Below, piece by piece: positions 1 to 8,230 of a stretch of DNA of 64,000 nt (position 1 is its first letter; the number at the start of each line of letters is the position of its first letter). Source of the DNA: DATCMA01 sp036563645 (GTDB lineage: Bacteria > Actinomycetota > Actinomycetes > Mycobacteriales > Micromonosporaceae); assembly GCA_036563645.1 (NCBI GenBank), contig DATCMA010000028.1, positions 62,001 through 126,000 of the forward strand, read 5' to 3'. The notes beneath the pieces are model-generated. The model made no database searches. It had not been told where the DNA came from and was given only the letters and a program-made list of their open reading frames with translations. The translations under genes and the position numbers were made by a program.

Positions 1-474
1 ACCCGCGCGGAGCTCGCCGCCGCGCTCGCCCGGCGGGGGATCGCGCACGAGGTCGCCGAACGGGTGCTCGACCGGTACGGCGAAGTCGGCATGATCGATG
101 ACGCCGCGTTCGCGCGGGCGTGGGTGTCGAGTCGACACCACGGCCGCGGCTTGGCGCGACGGGCGCTCGCACGCGAGCTGCGGCAGCGGGGGGTGGACGA
201 CGCGATCGTCGAAGCGGCGCTCAGCGAGGTGGACGAGGAGACCGAAGCCGCGACGGCACGCGAGTTGGTCGACCGAAAGCTGAGGTCGATGTCGGGGACC
301 CCCGATGTCCTGTTCCGCCGCCTCGTCGGCATGCTGGCGCGCAAGGGCTATGCCCCGGCGCTGGCGATCGGCGTGGTCAAGGAGGCGTTGGCGCGGCTGA
401 GCGGCGAAGCCGCGGAGTTCGCCGAGCAGATCGACGTCGAGGCACTTGCCGATGTCGACGAGTATGGGCAGTAG
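1..474 (+). CDS. recX: RecX regulatory protein, C-terminal part (5' end outside window)
   Basis: RecX binds RecA filaments and limits recombinase activity. The reading frame is open from base 1 and gives 157 residues to the TAG at 472-474; the N-terminus lies before the window. The visible part starts TRAELAAALARRGI and continues through GEVGMIDDAAFARAWV, the helical repeat typical of RecX, followed by further helix-rich repeats and an acidic tail. In actinomycetes recX normally follows recA, so recA is expected just upstream; this is inference. Family assignment is confident; length cannot be judged because the start is missing. Confidence 0.9.
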   Translation, partial: TRAELAAALARRGIAHEVAERVLDRYGEVGMIDDAAFARAWVSSRHHGRGLARRALARELRQRGVDDAIVEAALSEVDEETEAATARELVDRKLRSMSGTPDVLFRRLVGMLARKGYAPALAIGVVKEALARLSGEAAEFAEQIDVEALADVDEYGQ

Positions 475-480
475 TCGCCC

Positions 481-528
481 GGCGTGGGTGGCGGCAGGGG
501 CGTACGCGATTCGCGCCACATCCACGCC
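481..528 (+). terminator. Hairpin after recX
   Basis: GGCGTGG at 481-487 pairs with CCACGCC at 522-528, and GTGGCG at 488-493 pairs with CGCCAC at 514-519, leaving a two-base bulge. It lies 7 bases after the recX stop. No T-tract follows, as is usual for actinomycete terminators. Termination is inferred from position and stem strength. Confidence 0.55.
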
Positions 529-612
529 GTCGCGCCATCGGGCCGACCGGCGGTGAGCTGCGGTGTCGAGAGAAGGTGCCCGATCGTCGATCAGCCACCC
601 GATCATGGCGCC

Positions 613-642
613 TTGACCGAACGGACCCTGGCCACCTAGCCT
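613..642 (+). promoter_or_regulatory. Putative housekeeping promoter of rny
   Basis: TTGACC at 613-618 and TAGCCT at 637-642 are separated by 18 bases, matching a primary-sigma promoter (TTGACN / TANNNT). Transcription would begin near 649, giving a leader of about 330 bases before rny. The same TTGACC-N18-TAGCGT layout occurs ahead of nrdR in this window. Confidence 0.5.
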
Positions 643-737
643 CGCGGGTACAGCGAGAACGTCCGACCATCGCAGGCTTAACCGCACAACATAGAACGTG
701 TAACAGTACTGCAACATTCTTGGCGACTCCGGGCCGG

Positions 738-835
738 TCCCGTGATTGTCACGGGATGGGTGCGAGCCCATTTGGCACTTTTGTCGGCACTGATGACGTG
801 CATCGGTGCCGACAATAGGTGTGTCGGCACCGGTG
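738..835 (+). promoter_or_regulatory. Structured leader of rny with mutually exclusive hairpins
   Basis: Four potential hairpins lie in about 100 bases. TCCCGTGA (738-745) pairs with TCACGGGA (749-756). ATGGG (756-760) pairs with CCCAT (767-771). TTGTCGGCACTGATG (781-795) pairs with 801-815 with one G-U pair. The same 801-814 strand also pairs with 822-835, again with one G-U pair. The last two cannot form together, so this could be a two-state RNA. No T-tract follows either stem. Alternatively the three alternating repeats are protein-binding sites on DNA. Confidence 0.6.
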
Positions 836-930
836 ACAGCCACCGTCGGCGGCCTCGGTCGGGCGTCTCCAGCGGAGTGCGCCGCACGAGGGCAGGACTC
901 TTCGGCGTCAGACGGTGGAGGGAGGCGGCC

Positions 931-981
931 ATGACTGAGCGTCGAGAGTCCTGGCTCAGCCGCTATGGGGCACGGCTATGA
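931..981 (+). CDS. 16-residue upstream ORF coupled to rny
   Basis: ATG at 931 follows a strong ribosome-binding site (GGAGGGAGG, 917-925) and encodes MTERRESWLSRYGARL. Its TGA (979-981) overlaps the rny ATG (978-980) as ATGA, the usual arrangement for translational coupling. rny itself has no good ribosome-binding site apart from this ORF, so ribosomes finishing it probably re-initiate on rny. GC at third positions is not especially high, so the peptide itself may matter less than its translation. I do not recognise the peptide. Confidence 0.55.
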   Translation: MTERRESWLSRYGARL

Positions 982-2759
982 CAGGATTCGAGTGGCTCCT
1001 GCTGAGCGTCCTGATTGGGCTGGCCGCGCTGGTGCTCGGCACCCTGATCTTCACCACGCGGACGTTACGTCAGCTCAGCAGCCGTCTCGGAGCCCTGGAC
1101 GCCGGTGAGGAGGATCCGGCGTACCTGGCAGCCAAGCGCCGGCAAGAGCAATCGCTCGCCGCTTTGCGCGCCGCGGCCGAGGAGGCGGCCGCCGCGATCG
1201 AGGACGCGAAAGCCGCCGCGGCCGCGGCGCGGACGGACGCGGCGGCGGCCAAGGCTGAGGCGAGCGCGGCCCGGGCCGAGGCCCGCCGGGTGCTCGACGC
1301 CGCTCGAGCCGAGGCGGACAGCGTCCTGGAGCGGGCGCACCGGCAGGCGGAGGCGGAGGCCGAACAGGTGCGGGCCGCTGCGCGGCGCAGCGGTGAGCGG
1401 GAGATCGCCATGCTCTCCGCCGCGTTGAAGGAACAGGCCGCGGAGCTCGAACGGCGCGCGCAGCGTATGGACGAACGGGAGCGGCTGCACAGCGAGGAGG
1501 TCGAGCGGCTGGTGGCGCAGGAGCGGCGCCTCAACGCGACCGCCGCGGCCCTCGCCGAACGCGAAAAGGAGCTGGCCGCTCGGGAGGCGGCCGTCGCCGA
1601 CGCCGAGGAGGCCCGTCGACGCGAGTTGGAGCGGATCGCCGGTCTCACCGCGGACGCTGCGCGCGCGGAACTCATCGAGATGATCGAGAACCAGGCCAAG
1701 CGGGAAGCGGCGATCCTCATCCGGGACATCGAGGCGGAGGCCCGGGAGACCGCCGAGCAGCGGGCGCGGCACATCGTCGTCGACGCCATTCAGCGGGTGG
1801 CGAGTGAGCAGACCGCGGAGAGCGTGGTCAGCGTGCTGCACTTGCCCAGCGACGAGATGAAAGGGCGGATCATCGGCCGCGAGGGGCGGAACATCCGCGC
1901 GTTCGAATCGGTGACCGGCGTCAACCTGATCATCGATGACACGCCGGAGGCCGTCCTCCTCTCCTGCTTCGACCCGGTGCGCCGCGAGATCGCGCGGTTG
2001 ACCCTGGAGAAGCTGGTGCTTGACGGGCGGATCCATCCGCACCGAATCGAGGAGGTCTACGAGCTCGCGAAGCAGGAGGTGGAGCGGCTCTGCCAGCGCG
2101 CCGCGGAGGACGCCCTGGTCGACGTCGGCATCACCGAGATCCATCCGGAGTTGGTCAAGCTGCTCGGTCGTCTGCGCTACCGCACGTCGTACGGGCAGAA
2201 CGTCCTCAAGCACCTCGTGGAGACCGCGCACATCGCCGGGATCATGGCCGCCGAACTCGGGCTGGACGTGCCGACGGTCAAGCGGTGCGCCTTCCTCCAC
2301 GACATCGGCAAGGCGCTCACCCACGAAGTGGAGGGGAGCCACGCGTTGATCGGCGCGGACGTCGCCCGCAAGTACGGCGAGCCCGAGGAGGTCGTCCACG
2401 CGATCGAGGCGCACCACAACGAGGTCCCGCCGCAGACCATCGAGGCGGTGTTGACCCAGGCGGCCGACGCCTGTTCGGGTGGGCGTCCCGGGGCGCGTCG
2501 GGAAAGCCTGGAAGCGTACGTCCGGCGCTTGCAGCGCATCGAGGAGATCGCCGGCGGCAAGCCAGGCGTGGAGAAGGTGTTCGCGATGCAGGCGGGCCGC
2601 GAGGTCCGGGTGATGGTCAAGCCGGAGGACGTCGACGACATCGGCGCGGCGGTCTTGGCGCGGGATGTCGCCAAGCAGATCGAGGAGGAGCTGACCTATC
2701 CCGGGCAGATCCGGGTCACCGTGGTGCGCGAATCTCGCGTCACGGAGATCGCTCGCTGA
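978..2759 (+). CDS. rny: Ribonuclease Y
   Basis: RNase Y is a membrane-anchored endoribonuclease that starts mRNA turnover. The 593-residue protein shows the full layout: an N-terminal membrane helix (about residues 4-28), a long Ala/Glu/Arg-rich coiled coil (about 30-270), a KH domain around GRIIGREGRNIRAFE, and an HD domain with the His-Asp pair at 441-442 in LHDIGKA. Length is slightly above the usual ~520 because the coiled coil is long. The start overlaps the stop of a 16-codon ORF. The gene ends 4 bases before the convergent gluD stop, and I see no terminator between them. Confidence 0.95.
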   Translation: MTGFEWLLLSVLIGLAALVLGTLIFTTRTLRQLSSRLGALDAGEEDPAYLAAKRRQEQSLAALRAAAEEAAAAIEDAKAAAAAARTDAAAAKAEASAARAEARRVLDAARAEADSVLERAHRQAEAEAEQVRAAARRSGEREIAMLSAALKEQAAELERRAQRMDERERLHSEEVERLVAQERRLNATAAALAEREKELAAREAAVADAEEARRRELERIAGLTADAARAELIEMIENQAKREAAILIRDIEAEARETAEQRARHIVVDAIQRVASEQTAESVVSVLHLPSDEMKGRIIGREGRNIRAFESVTGVNLIIDDTPEAVLLSCFDPVRREIARLTLEKLVLDGRIHPHRIEEVYELAKQEVERLCQRAAEDALVDVGITEIHPELVKLLGRLRYRTSYGQNVLKHLVETAHIAGIMAAELGLDVPTVKRCAFLHDIGKALTHEVEGSHALIGADVARKYGEPEEVVHAIEAHHNEVPPQTIEAVLTQAADACSGGRPGARRESLEAYVRRLQRIEEIAGGKPGVEKVFAMQAGREVRVMVKPEDVDDIGAAVLARDVAKQIEEELTYPGQIRVTVVRESRVTEIAR

Positions 2760-2763
2760 CGGG

Positions 2764-3636
2764 TCACTCCGACTGCGGTGCACCGCTGCCGTCCATGGCG
2801 GCGCCCCGCCGCGGGCGCGCCGCGCTCCTCACGTGCCCCATGCGTCGCTGGAGCCACCACGCGAGCAGGGACAGCAGGCCACAGGTCGCGATGTAGATGG
2901 CGGCGACGACGAGGTACGTGGGGACGTAGGGCAAGCCGAACGCGAGTCGTCCTCCGATCTGTTTGCCGACGAAGAGCAGCTCCGGATACGTGATGATGAA
3001 TCCCAGCGCGGTGTCCTTGAGGAGGACGACGAGCTGACTGACGATCGCCGGCAGCGTCGCGCGCACCGCCTGCGGCAGCAGGATGAGCCGGAGGACTTGG
3101 CCTTTGCGCATGCCCAGGGCGTAGGCGGCCTCGGACTGCCCGCGCGGGACGGCGGAGATGCCCGCGCGGAAGATCTCGGCCAAGACGGATCCGTTGTAGA
3201 GGGTCAGGCCGATGATGAGCGCCCAGAGCTTGTCCAGGGGCCAGCCGTACTGCAGGGGTATGTAGTAGCCGAAGAAGATGAGGATGAGCAGCGGGATCGC
3301 GCGGAAGGTCTCGACGACGAACGCCGCGGGCGCCCGCAGGATCCAGTGGTCACTCAACCGGGCTGCGGCGAAGACCGCGCCGAAGAGCAAGGCGAGGACG
3401 GCCGCGATACCGGCGGCCTTCAGCGTCGCCAGGTAGCCGTCGAGGAGTTCCCGCTGGACGGCGGCGTACTGGAATTGCTCCCACTTGCGCGCCTCGAACT
3501 GCCCGGTAGCCCAGAACCGGTACCCGACGTACGCGATCAGGGCCGCGATCGCGACGACCGAGACGACGTTGATGACCCGATTGCGCCGGCGGGCGCGGGG
3601 ACCGGGTAGGTCGTAGAGGACCGTTGCGTGACTCAC
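2764..3636 (-). CDS. gluD: Glutamate-type ABC transporter permease GluD
   Basis: One of two inner-membrane permeases of a polar amino-acid importer. The 290-residue protein has several hydrophobic helices and the ABC coupling loop (EIFRAGISAVPRGQSEAAYALG, about residues 155-176) that docks on the ATPase. The GTG start at 3636 has an AAAGGTG ribosome-binding site. It is the last gene of gluABCD on the minus strand, 40 bases after gluC. The gene order and the longer N-terminal segment before the first helix fit GluD of Corynebacterium-type glutamate systems; substrate is inferred from family, not proven. Confidence 0.85.
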   Translation of the reverse strand: MSHATVLYDLPGPRARRRNRVINVVSVVAIAALIAYVGYRFWATGQFEARKWEQFQYAAVQRELLDGYLATLKAAGIAAVLALLFGAVFAAARLSDHWILRAPAAFVVETFRAIPLLILIFFGYYIPLQYGWPLDKLWALIIGLTLYNGSVLAEIFRAGISAVPRGQSEAAYALGMRKGQVLRLILLPQAVRATLPAIVSQLVVLLKDTALGFIITYPELLFVGKQIGGRLAFGLPYVPTYLVVAAIYIATCGLLSLLAWWLQRRMGHVRSAARPRRGAAMDGSGAPQSE

Positions 3637-3676
3637 GAACTGACACCTTTCGCTCGCCGCGTGCGTCGTCTCCGCG

Positions 3677-4333
3677 TCACCGGGCGAACGCCCACTTGCG
3701 CTCGAGGAACCGTTGGAGTAGGACCAGCGGAATGATCAAGATCAGGAAGCCGATGGTGATCCATATCAGGACGGCGAATTGCGGTTCGCCACGTTCGGAC
3801 AGGTACGCCGGAATGGCGCCGGCCTCCAGCACGGAGAAGCCCGCCGCGATGGTGGTGTTCTTCAACATCGCGATGAGCACGCTCACCAGCGGCGGCACCA
3901 TCGAGCGGACGGCCTGCGGGAGGACGACCGTGGAGAGCACCTGGATGTACGTCATGCCCAGTGCCCGGGCCGCCTCGGCCTGACCGGCGGGCACGGTGTT
4001 GATCCCGGAGCGCACCACCTCGCAGACGAAGGCGGAGGTGTACGCGATGAGCGCGATGCAGGCGCTGGTGAAGTAGCCGATGCTGACCTCGAGCTTCGGG
4101 ACGGCGAAGACCAAGAACGCGAAGACCAGCGTCAGTGGCGTGTTCCGGATCAGGTTGACGTAGACGGCGCCGAAGGCCCGCAGCGCGGGCACGGGCGACA
4201 CCCGCATGGCGCCGAGGAGCGTGCCCCCCACGAGGCTGCCGACCGCCGCGACCAGGAAGAGTTTGATCGTGGTGGTGAATCCGGTCGCGAAGATGTCCCA
4301 GTTATCGGTGAGGACGCGGAGAAAGTCGTCCAT
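3677..4333 (-). CDS. gluC: Glutamate-type ABC transporter permease GluC
   Basis: Second permease subunit of the importer, 218 residues. I start it at ATG 4331-4333 (MDDFLRVLTDNWD), preceded by a GGAGAAG site; a longer in-frame extension to 4411 would be proline-rich and unlike the family. It has five or so membrane helices and the coupling loop EVVRSGINTVPAGQAEAARALG. With GluD it would form the heterodimeric channel fed by lipoprotein GluB and powered by GluA. Confidence 0.85.
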   Translation of the reverse strand: MDDFLRVLTDNWDIFATGFTTTIKLFLVAAVGSLVGGTLLGAMRVSPVPALRAFGAVYVNLIRNTPLTLVFAFLVFAVPKLEVSIGYFTSACIALIAYTSAFVCEVVRSGINTVPAGQAEAARALGMTYIQVLSTVVLPQAVRSMVPPLVSVLIAMLKNTTIAAGFSVLEAGAIPAYLSERGEPQFAVLIWITIGFLILIIPLVLLQRFLERKWAFAR

Positions 4334-4468
4334 ACCCCGCTCGCTTCTCCGGCTGCCGGGCGGAGGTTCTCCGCCCGGCAGCGCCTGCGTGACGAATAGC
4401 GGACTGTCCAACGACGGGCGGCCGCAACCGCCCAGAGTGGAGGGATCGGCGTCCGCCGACCCGGATGC

Positions 4469-5383
4469 TCAGTAGCGTTCGAGCTCAGGCGGGCTCGCCG
4501 GCGACCCCGACTTGCCGAGCGTGCCGTCGTAGATCTTCTGCCACGTGCCGTCGTGGAACGCCGCTTCGAGGACGTCGTTGATGTAGTCCCGGAGCGCCTT
4601 GTCGTCCTTCGGCAGGCCGATGCCGTACTTCTCGGTGCTAAACGGCTTGCCGACGACCTTGAGCTGGTCGGGGTTCTGGGCGGCGTACCCCTTGAGGATC
4701 GCGTCGTCGGTCGTGACCGCGTCGACTTTGCCGTCCAGCAGCTGCGAGACGCACTCCGAGTACGTCTTGAACTCGACGATGTTCTCGGGCTCGGTCAGCC
4801 CTTCCTCCCGGACTCGCTGGATCGGCGTGGAGCCGGTGACCGAGCAGACCTTCTTGCCTTTGAGGGTGTCCTTGCCGGTGATCGATGTGTCGTCCTTGCG
4901 AACCAGCAGGTCCTGACCGGCGATGAAGTACGGGCCGGCGAAACCGACGTCCTGCTTGCGCTTGTCGGTGATGGAGTACGTGCCGACGTAGTAGTCGATC
5001 TCACCCGACTTGATCGCGGTCTCGCGGTTGGCGCTGGCGATCTCCTTGTATTCGATCTTCGACGGGTCGATGCCGAGCTTGCTCGCGATGTACTGCGCGA
5101 TCTCGATGTCGAACCCGCACCGCTGACCTTGCGCGTCCTTGTAGCCGAGGTTGGGCTGGTCGTACTTGACGCCGACCACGACCTTGCCAGCCTTGGAGAT
5201 CCGCTCGTACGTGGGGCTGCCGGTCAACCCCACATAGCTGGCCGGGGTGAAGGTGACACCAGAGCTGGTGCAGGCGTCACTCCCCGCGGCCGATTCGGTG
5301 TCATTCGTCGACTTGCCGCATGCCGAAGCCGTGACGGCGAGAGCCGCGATGAGCGTGACTGTCGCCACACGCGTGATCCGCAT
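4469..5383 (-). CDS. gluB: Glutamate-binding lipoprotein GluB
   Basis: Extracellular substrate-binding protein of the importer, 304 residues. The N-terminus is a lipoprotein signal with lipobox VTASAC, so Cys22 is the predicted lipidated residue. The body is a solute-binding family 3 protein: PNLGYKDAQGQRCGFDIEIAQYIA and AIKSGEIDYYVGTYSIT are characteristic of the glutamate/glutamine/aspartate group. It sits between gluA and gluC, with about 135 bases of spacing to gluC, where high expression of the binding protein could be set by RNA processing; that last point is inference. Confidence 0.88.
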   Translation of the reverse strand: MRITRVATVTLIAALAVTASACGKSTNDTESAAGSDACTSSGVTFTPASYVGLTGSPTYERISKAGKVVVGVKYDQPNLGYKDAQGQRCGFDIEIAQYIASKLGIDPSKIEYKEIASANRETAIKSGEIDYYVGTYSITDKRKQDVGFAGPYFIAGQDLLVRKDDTSITGKDTLKGKKVCSVTGSTPIQRVREEGLTEPENIVEFKTYSECVSQLLDGKVDAVTTDDAILKGYAAQNPDQLKVVGKPFSTEKYGIGLPKDDKALRDYINDVLEAAFHDGTWQKIYDGTLGKSGSPASPPELERY

Positions 5384-5442
5384 GTCGCATCTCCTTCAGA
5401 CGAGGGCCAACCGCCGCCGGCGGTGCGTCCCGACACGGACGT

Positions 5443-6195
5443 CTAATGTTTCAAGATCTTGGATAGAAACTCGCGAGCCCGATCGCTCCGCGGGTTCTTG
5501 AAGAACTCCTTGGGGGGACCTTCCTCGACGATCTGGCCGTCCGCCATGAAGACCACACGGTCGGCCGCGTGCCGCGCGAAGCCCATCTCGTGGGTCACCA
5601 CCACCATCGTCATGCCCTCGCGGGCCAGCGAGGTCATGACGTCGAGCACCTCGCCGACCATCTCCGGGTCGAGGGCGCTCGTGGGTTCGTCGAAGAGCAT
5701 GGCCCGAGGACGCATCGCCAACGCGCGCGCGATGGCGGCCCGCTGCTGCTGGCCCCCCGAGAGCTGAGCCGGGTACTTGTGGGCTTGGTCGGCGATACCG
5801 ACCCGTTCCAACAGCGCCATGGCCTCTTGTCGCGCCGCGTCCCGCGGCTGACGGAGCACCTTGATCGGGCCGAGCGTGACATTGTCCAGAATGGTCTTGT
5901 GTGCGAAGAGATTGAATGACTGAAAGACCATCCCGATTTCGCTACGAAGGCGGGCGAGTGCGCGCCCTTCCGCCGGCAGCGGTTTGCCGTTGAAGATGAT
6001 GGAGCCGGAATCGATTGGTTCGAGACGGTTGATCGTGCGGCAGAGCGTGGACTTGCCGGACCCTGATGGCCCGATGACCACGACGACCTCGCCCGCGTTG
6101 ATGGACAGGCTGACGTCTTTCAGGACGTGGAGCGGGCCGTACCACTTGTTCACCTGATCGAGGACGATGAGTGGCCCACCGGTCGTCTCGGACAT
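5443..6195 (-). CDS. gluA: Glutamate-type ABC transporter ATP-binding protein GluA
   Basis: ATPase of the importer, 250 residues. Walker A (GPSGSGKST), signature (LSGGQQQR), Walker B (AMLFDEPTSALD) and the switch His (VVVTHEMGF) are all present. I start it at ATG 6193-6195 (MSETTGGPLIVL), since the 25 residues upstream do not match the family; the ribosome-binding site is weak. It is the first gene of gluABCD. Confidence 0.88.
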   Translation of the reverse strand: MSETTGGPLIVLDQVNKWYGPLHVLKDVSLSINAGEVVVVIGPSGSGKSTLCRTINRLEPIDSGSIIFNGKPLPAEGRALARLRSEIGMVFQSFNLFAHKTILDNVTLGPIKVLRQPRDAARQEAMALLERVGIADQAHKYPAQLSGGQQQRAAIARALAMRPRAMLFDEPTSALDPEMVGEVLDVMTSLAREGMTMVVVTHEMGFARHAADRVVFMADGQIVEEGPPKEFFKNPRSDRAREFLSKILKH

Positions 6196-6242
6196 GTGCC
6201 GCCCCGTCTCGGGATAGGAGGATCTGGCGAAACCTGTCCGCC

Positions 6243-6270
6243 ACTGTACGGGCGAGAGGCCACGGCGCAA
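6243..6270 (-). promoter_or_regulatory. Putative gluA promoter
   Basis: On the minus strand TTGCGC (6265-6270) and TACAGT (6243-6248) are 16 bases apart. The -10 matches TANNNT; the -35 matches only TTG. Transcription would start near 6236, about 40 bases before the gluA ATG. Confidence 0.35.
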
Positions 6271-6567
6271 TAAGGTGAATGGTTACGGAGAGATAACACG
6301 AGCGCGGGTAACCCCGCACGGGCGACCTTTTTGTCCGGTATTAGCCGTCGATTCGACGCTCCTCCGTGGGTGAGCCGGTGCGGCCGTGACGTAGAGTAGC
6401 GGCGTGCGTTGGCGGGAATGAGGGAAATCGACAAGTTCCCGGCTGATGTCCCGTTCTGTGGTGTCCTCGGGTGGGGCCGGACGTGGTGGGGTCGCCGTTC
6501 GCCGCCGACCCCGGTCCGCCGTCGCGGTCATCGGTGCGGGTGCCGTCGAGACGTGGTGACGGCGGGA

Positions 6568-6573
6568 TACTCT
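6568..6573 (+). promoter_or_regulatory. Putative -10 box of miaB, near-leaderless start
   Basis: TACTCT fits TANNNT and ends 10 bases before the miaB ATG, so the transcript would have a leader of only about 3-4 bases. This explains the lack of a ribosome-binding site before miaB. A -35 is not clear. The -10 lies inside an inverted repeat GGTGAC (6555-6560) / GTCACC (6575-6580). Confidence 0.4.
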
Positions 6574-6583
6574 GGTCACCGTC

Positions 6584-8086
6584 ATGACTACCGCAGCCGA
6601 GGCCAGCCCGTCGCGTACCCACGCACCCCGTACGTACCAGGTACGCACGTACGGCTGCCAAATGAACGTGCACGACTCTGAGCGGATCGCCGGCCTGCTC
6701 GAGCAGGCGGGCTACGTCCGTGCGGACGACTCCGACGTGCCGGACGTCGTGGTCTTCAACACCTGTGCCGTTCGGGAGAACGCCGACAACCGCCTCTACG
6801 GCAACCTCGGGCACCTGCGGCCCATTAAGGAAAAGCACCCGGGGATGCAGATCGCGGTCGGCGGGTGTCTGGCGCAGAAGGACCGCGGCGAGATCATCCG
6901 CCGGGCACCCTGGGTCGACGTGGTGTTCGGGACCCACAACATCGGGTCTCTCCCCGCGCTGCTGGAGCGGGCACGGCACAACGCGGAGGCGCAGGTCGAG
7001 ATCCTCGAGGCGCTGGAGGTCTTCCCGTCGACCCTGCCGACCAAGCGGGAGTCGACCTACTCCGGTTGGGTGTCGATCTCGGTCGGCTGCAACAACACCT
7101 GCACGTTCTGCATCGTCCCGGCGCTCCGCGGCAAGGAGCGGGACCGCCGCCCCGAGGACATCCTCGCCGAGATTCGCGCGTTGGTCGCCGAGGGCGTCTT
7201 GGAGGTCACGCTCCTCGGCCAGAACGTCAACTCGTACGGCGTGGAGTTCGGCGACCGATACGCCTTCGGCAAGCTGCTGCGGGCGTGCGGAGAGATTGAC
7301 GGTCTGGAGCGGGTCCGCTTCACCAGCCCGCACCCGCGGGACTTCACCGACGATGTGATCGCGGCGATGGCGGAGACGCCGAACGTCTGCCACTCGCTGC
7401 ACATGCCGCTGCAATCCGGCTCCGACGCCGTGCTGCGTCGGATGCGCCGCTCCTACCGCGTGGACCGTTACCTCGACATCCTCAACAAGGTGCGCGCGGC
7501 GATGCCCGACGCGGCGATCACGACGGACATCATCGTCGGCTTCCCCGGGGAGACCGACGAGGACTTCGAACGCACCCTCGAGGTGGTGCGGGAAGCCCGC
7601 TTCGCCGCCGCGTTCACCTTCCAGTACTCCAAGCGTCCCGGGACGCCCGCGGCGGAGATGGAGGACCAGGTCCCCAAGGAGGTCGTCCAGGAGCGGTACG
7701 ACCGGCTCGTCGCCACGGTCGAGGAGGTCGCCTGGGCGGAGAACAAGAAGCTCGTCGGCCAGACCGTCGAGGTGCTGGTCGCCGTGGGAGAAGGGCGCAA
7801 GGACGAGCGCACCGGCCGGATGTCCGGCCGGGCCCGGGACGGGCGGCTCGTTCACTTCAACCCGGGTTCGTACGCCGGGCGGATCCGCCCCGGCGACATC
7901 GTGCACACCACGATCACCTACGCGGCGCCGCACCACCTCAACGCCGACGGGGAGCCGGTGGCGCACCGCCGGACTCGCGCAGGTGACGCCTACGAGGCGA
8001 GCCGGACGCCGCGGCGGCCGGGGGTGATGCTCGGTATGCCGACGGTCGGCGCGCCCGCGCCGTCGGCTGCCGCCACGCCCCGCTGA
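6584..8086 (+). CDS. miaB: tRNA-2-methylthio-N6-dimethylallyladenosine synthase MiaB
   Basis: Radical-SAM methylthiotransferase that modifies A37 of tRNAs reading UNN codons, acting after MiaA. The 500-residue protein has the N-terminal MTTase domain with cluster cysteines Cys25, Cys61 and Cys95, the radical-SAM motif CNNTCTFC (Cys169, Cys173, Cys176), and a C-terminal TRAM domain (about residues 380-455). miaA follows 2.4 kb downstream. The start is ATG 6584; no ribosome-binding site is visible and the gene may be nearly leaderless. Convergent with the DUF349 gene across a strong hairpin. Confidence 0.95.
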   Translation: MTTAAEASPSRTHAPRTYQVRTYGCQMNVHDSERIAGLLEQAGYVRADDSDVPDVVVFNTCAVRENADNRLYGNLGHLRPIKEKHPGMQIAVGGCLAQKDRGEIIRRAPWVDVVFGTHNIGSLPALLERARHNAEAQVEILEALEVFPSTLPTKRESTYSGWVSISVGCNNTCTFCIVPALRGKERDRRPEDILAEIRALVAEGVLEVTLLGQNVNSYGVEFGDRYAFGKLLRACGEIDGLERVRFTSPHPRDFTDDVIAAMAETPNVCHSLHMPLQSGSDAVLRRMRRSYRVDRYLDILNKVRAAMPDAAITTDIIVGFPGETDEDFERTLEVVREARFAAAFTFQYSKRPGTPAAEMEDQVPKEVVQERYDRLVATVEEVAWAENKKLVGQTVEVLVAVGEGRKDERTGRMSGRARDGRLVHFNPGSYAGRIRPGDIVHTTITYAAPHHLNADGEPVAHRRTRAGDAYEASRTPRRPGVMLGMPTVGAPAPSAAATPR

Positions 8087-8189
8087 GACATCCGCGGGGA
8101 GCGGGGAGACGGCGAAGCCGCGCCGTGGGGAGCGCCCGTCGGTCCGCGTCGCCCCGACCCGATGCGCCGCGCACCACCGAGACGCGCAC

Positions 8190-8218
8190 GCGGGGCGCTC
8201 GCGACGCGAGCGCCCCGC
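8190..8218. terminator. Bidirectional terminator between miaB and DUF349 gene
   Basis: A perfect 13-bp stem, GCGGGGCGCTCGC (8190-8202) with its complement at 8206-8218, and a 3-base loop. It lies between convergent stops and has no T-tract, so it could serve both strands. Confidence 0.75.
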
Positions 8219-8230
8219 CGCAGCAGGCCG

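Larger units (their letters stand above)
6196..6583. other. Divergent intergenic region gluA / miaB
   Basis: This 388-base gap carries the putative gluA promoter (6243-6270, minus strand) and, at its other end, the likely near-leaderless miaB promoter. A 7-bp stem GGGGTCG / CGACCCC lies near 6486-6510. I see no ORF with a good ribosome-binding site in it. Confidence 0.5.
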
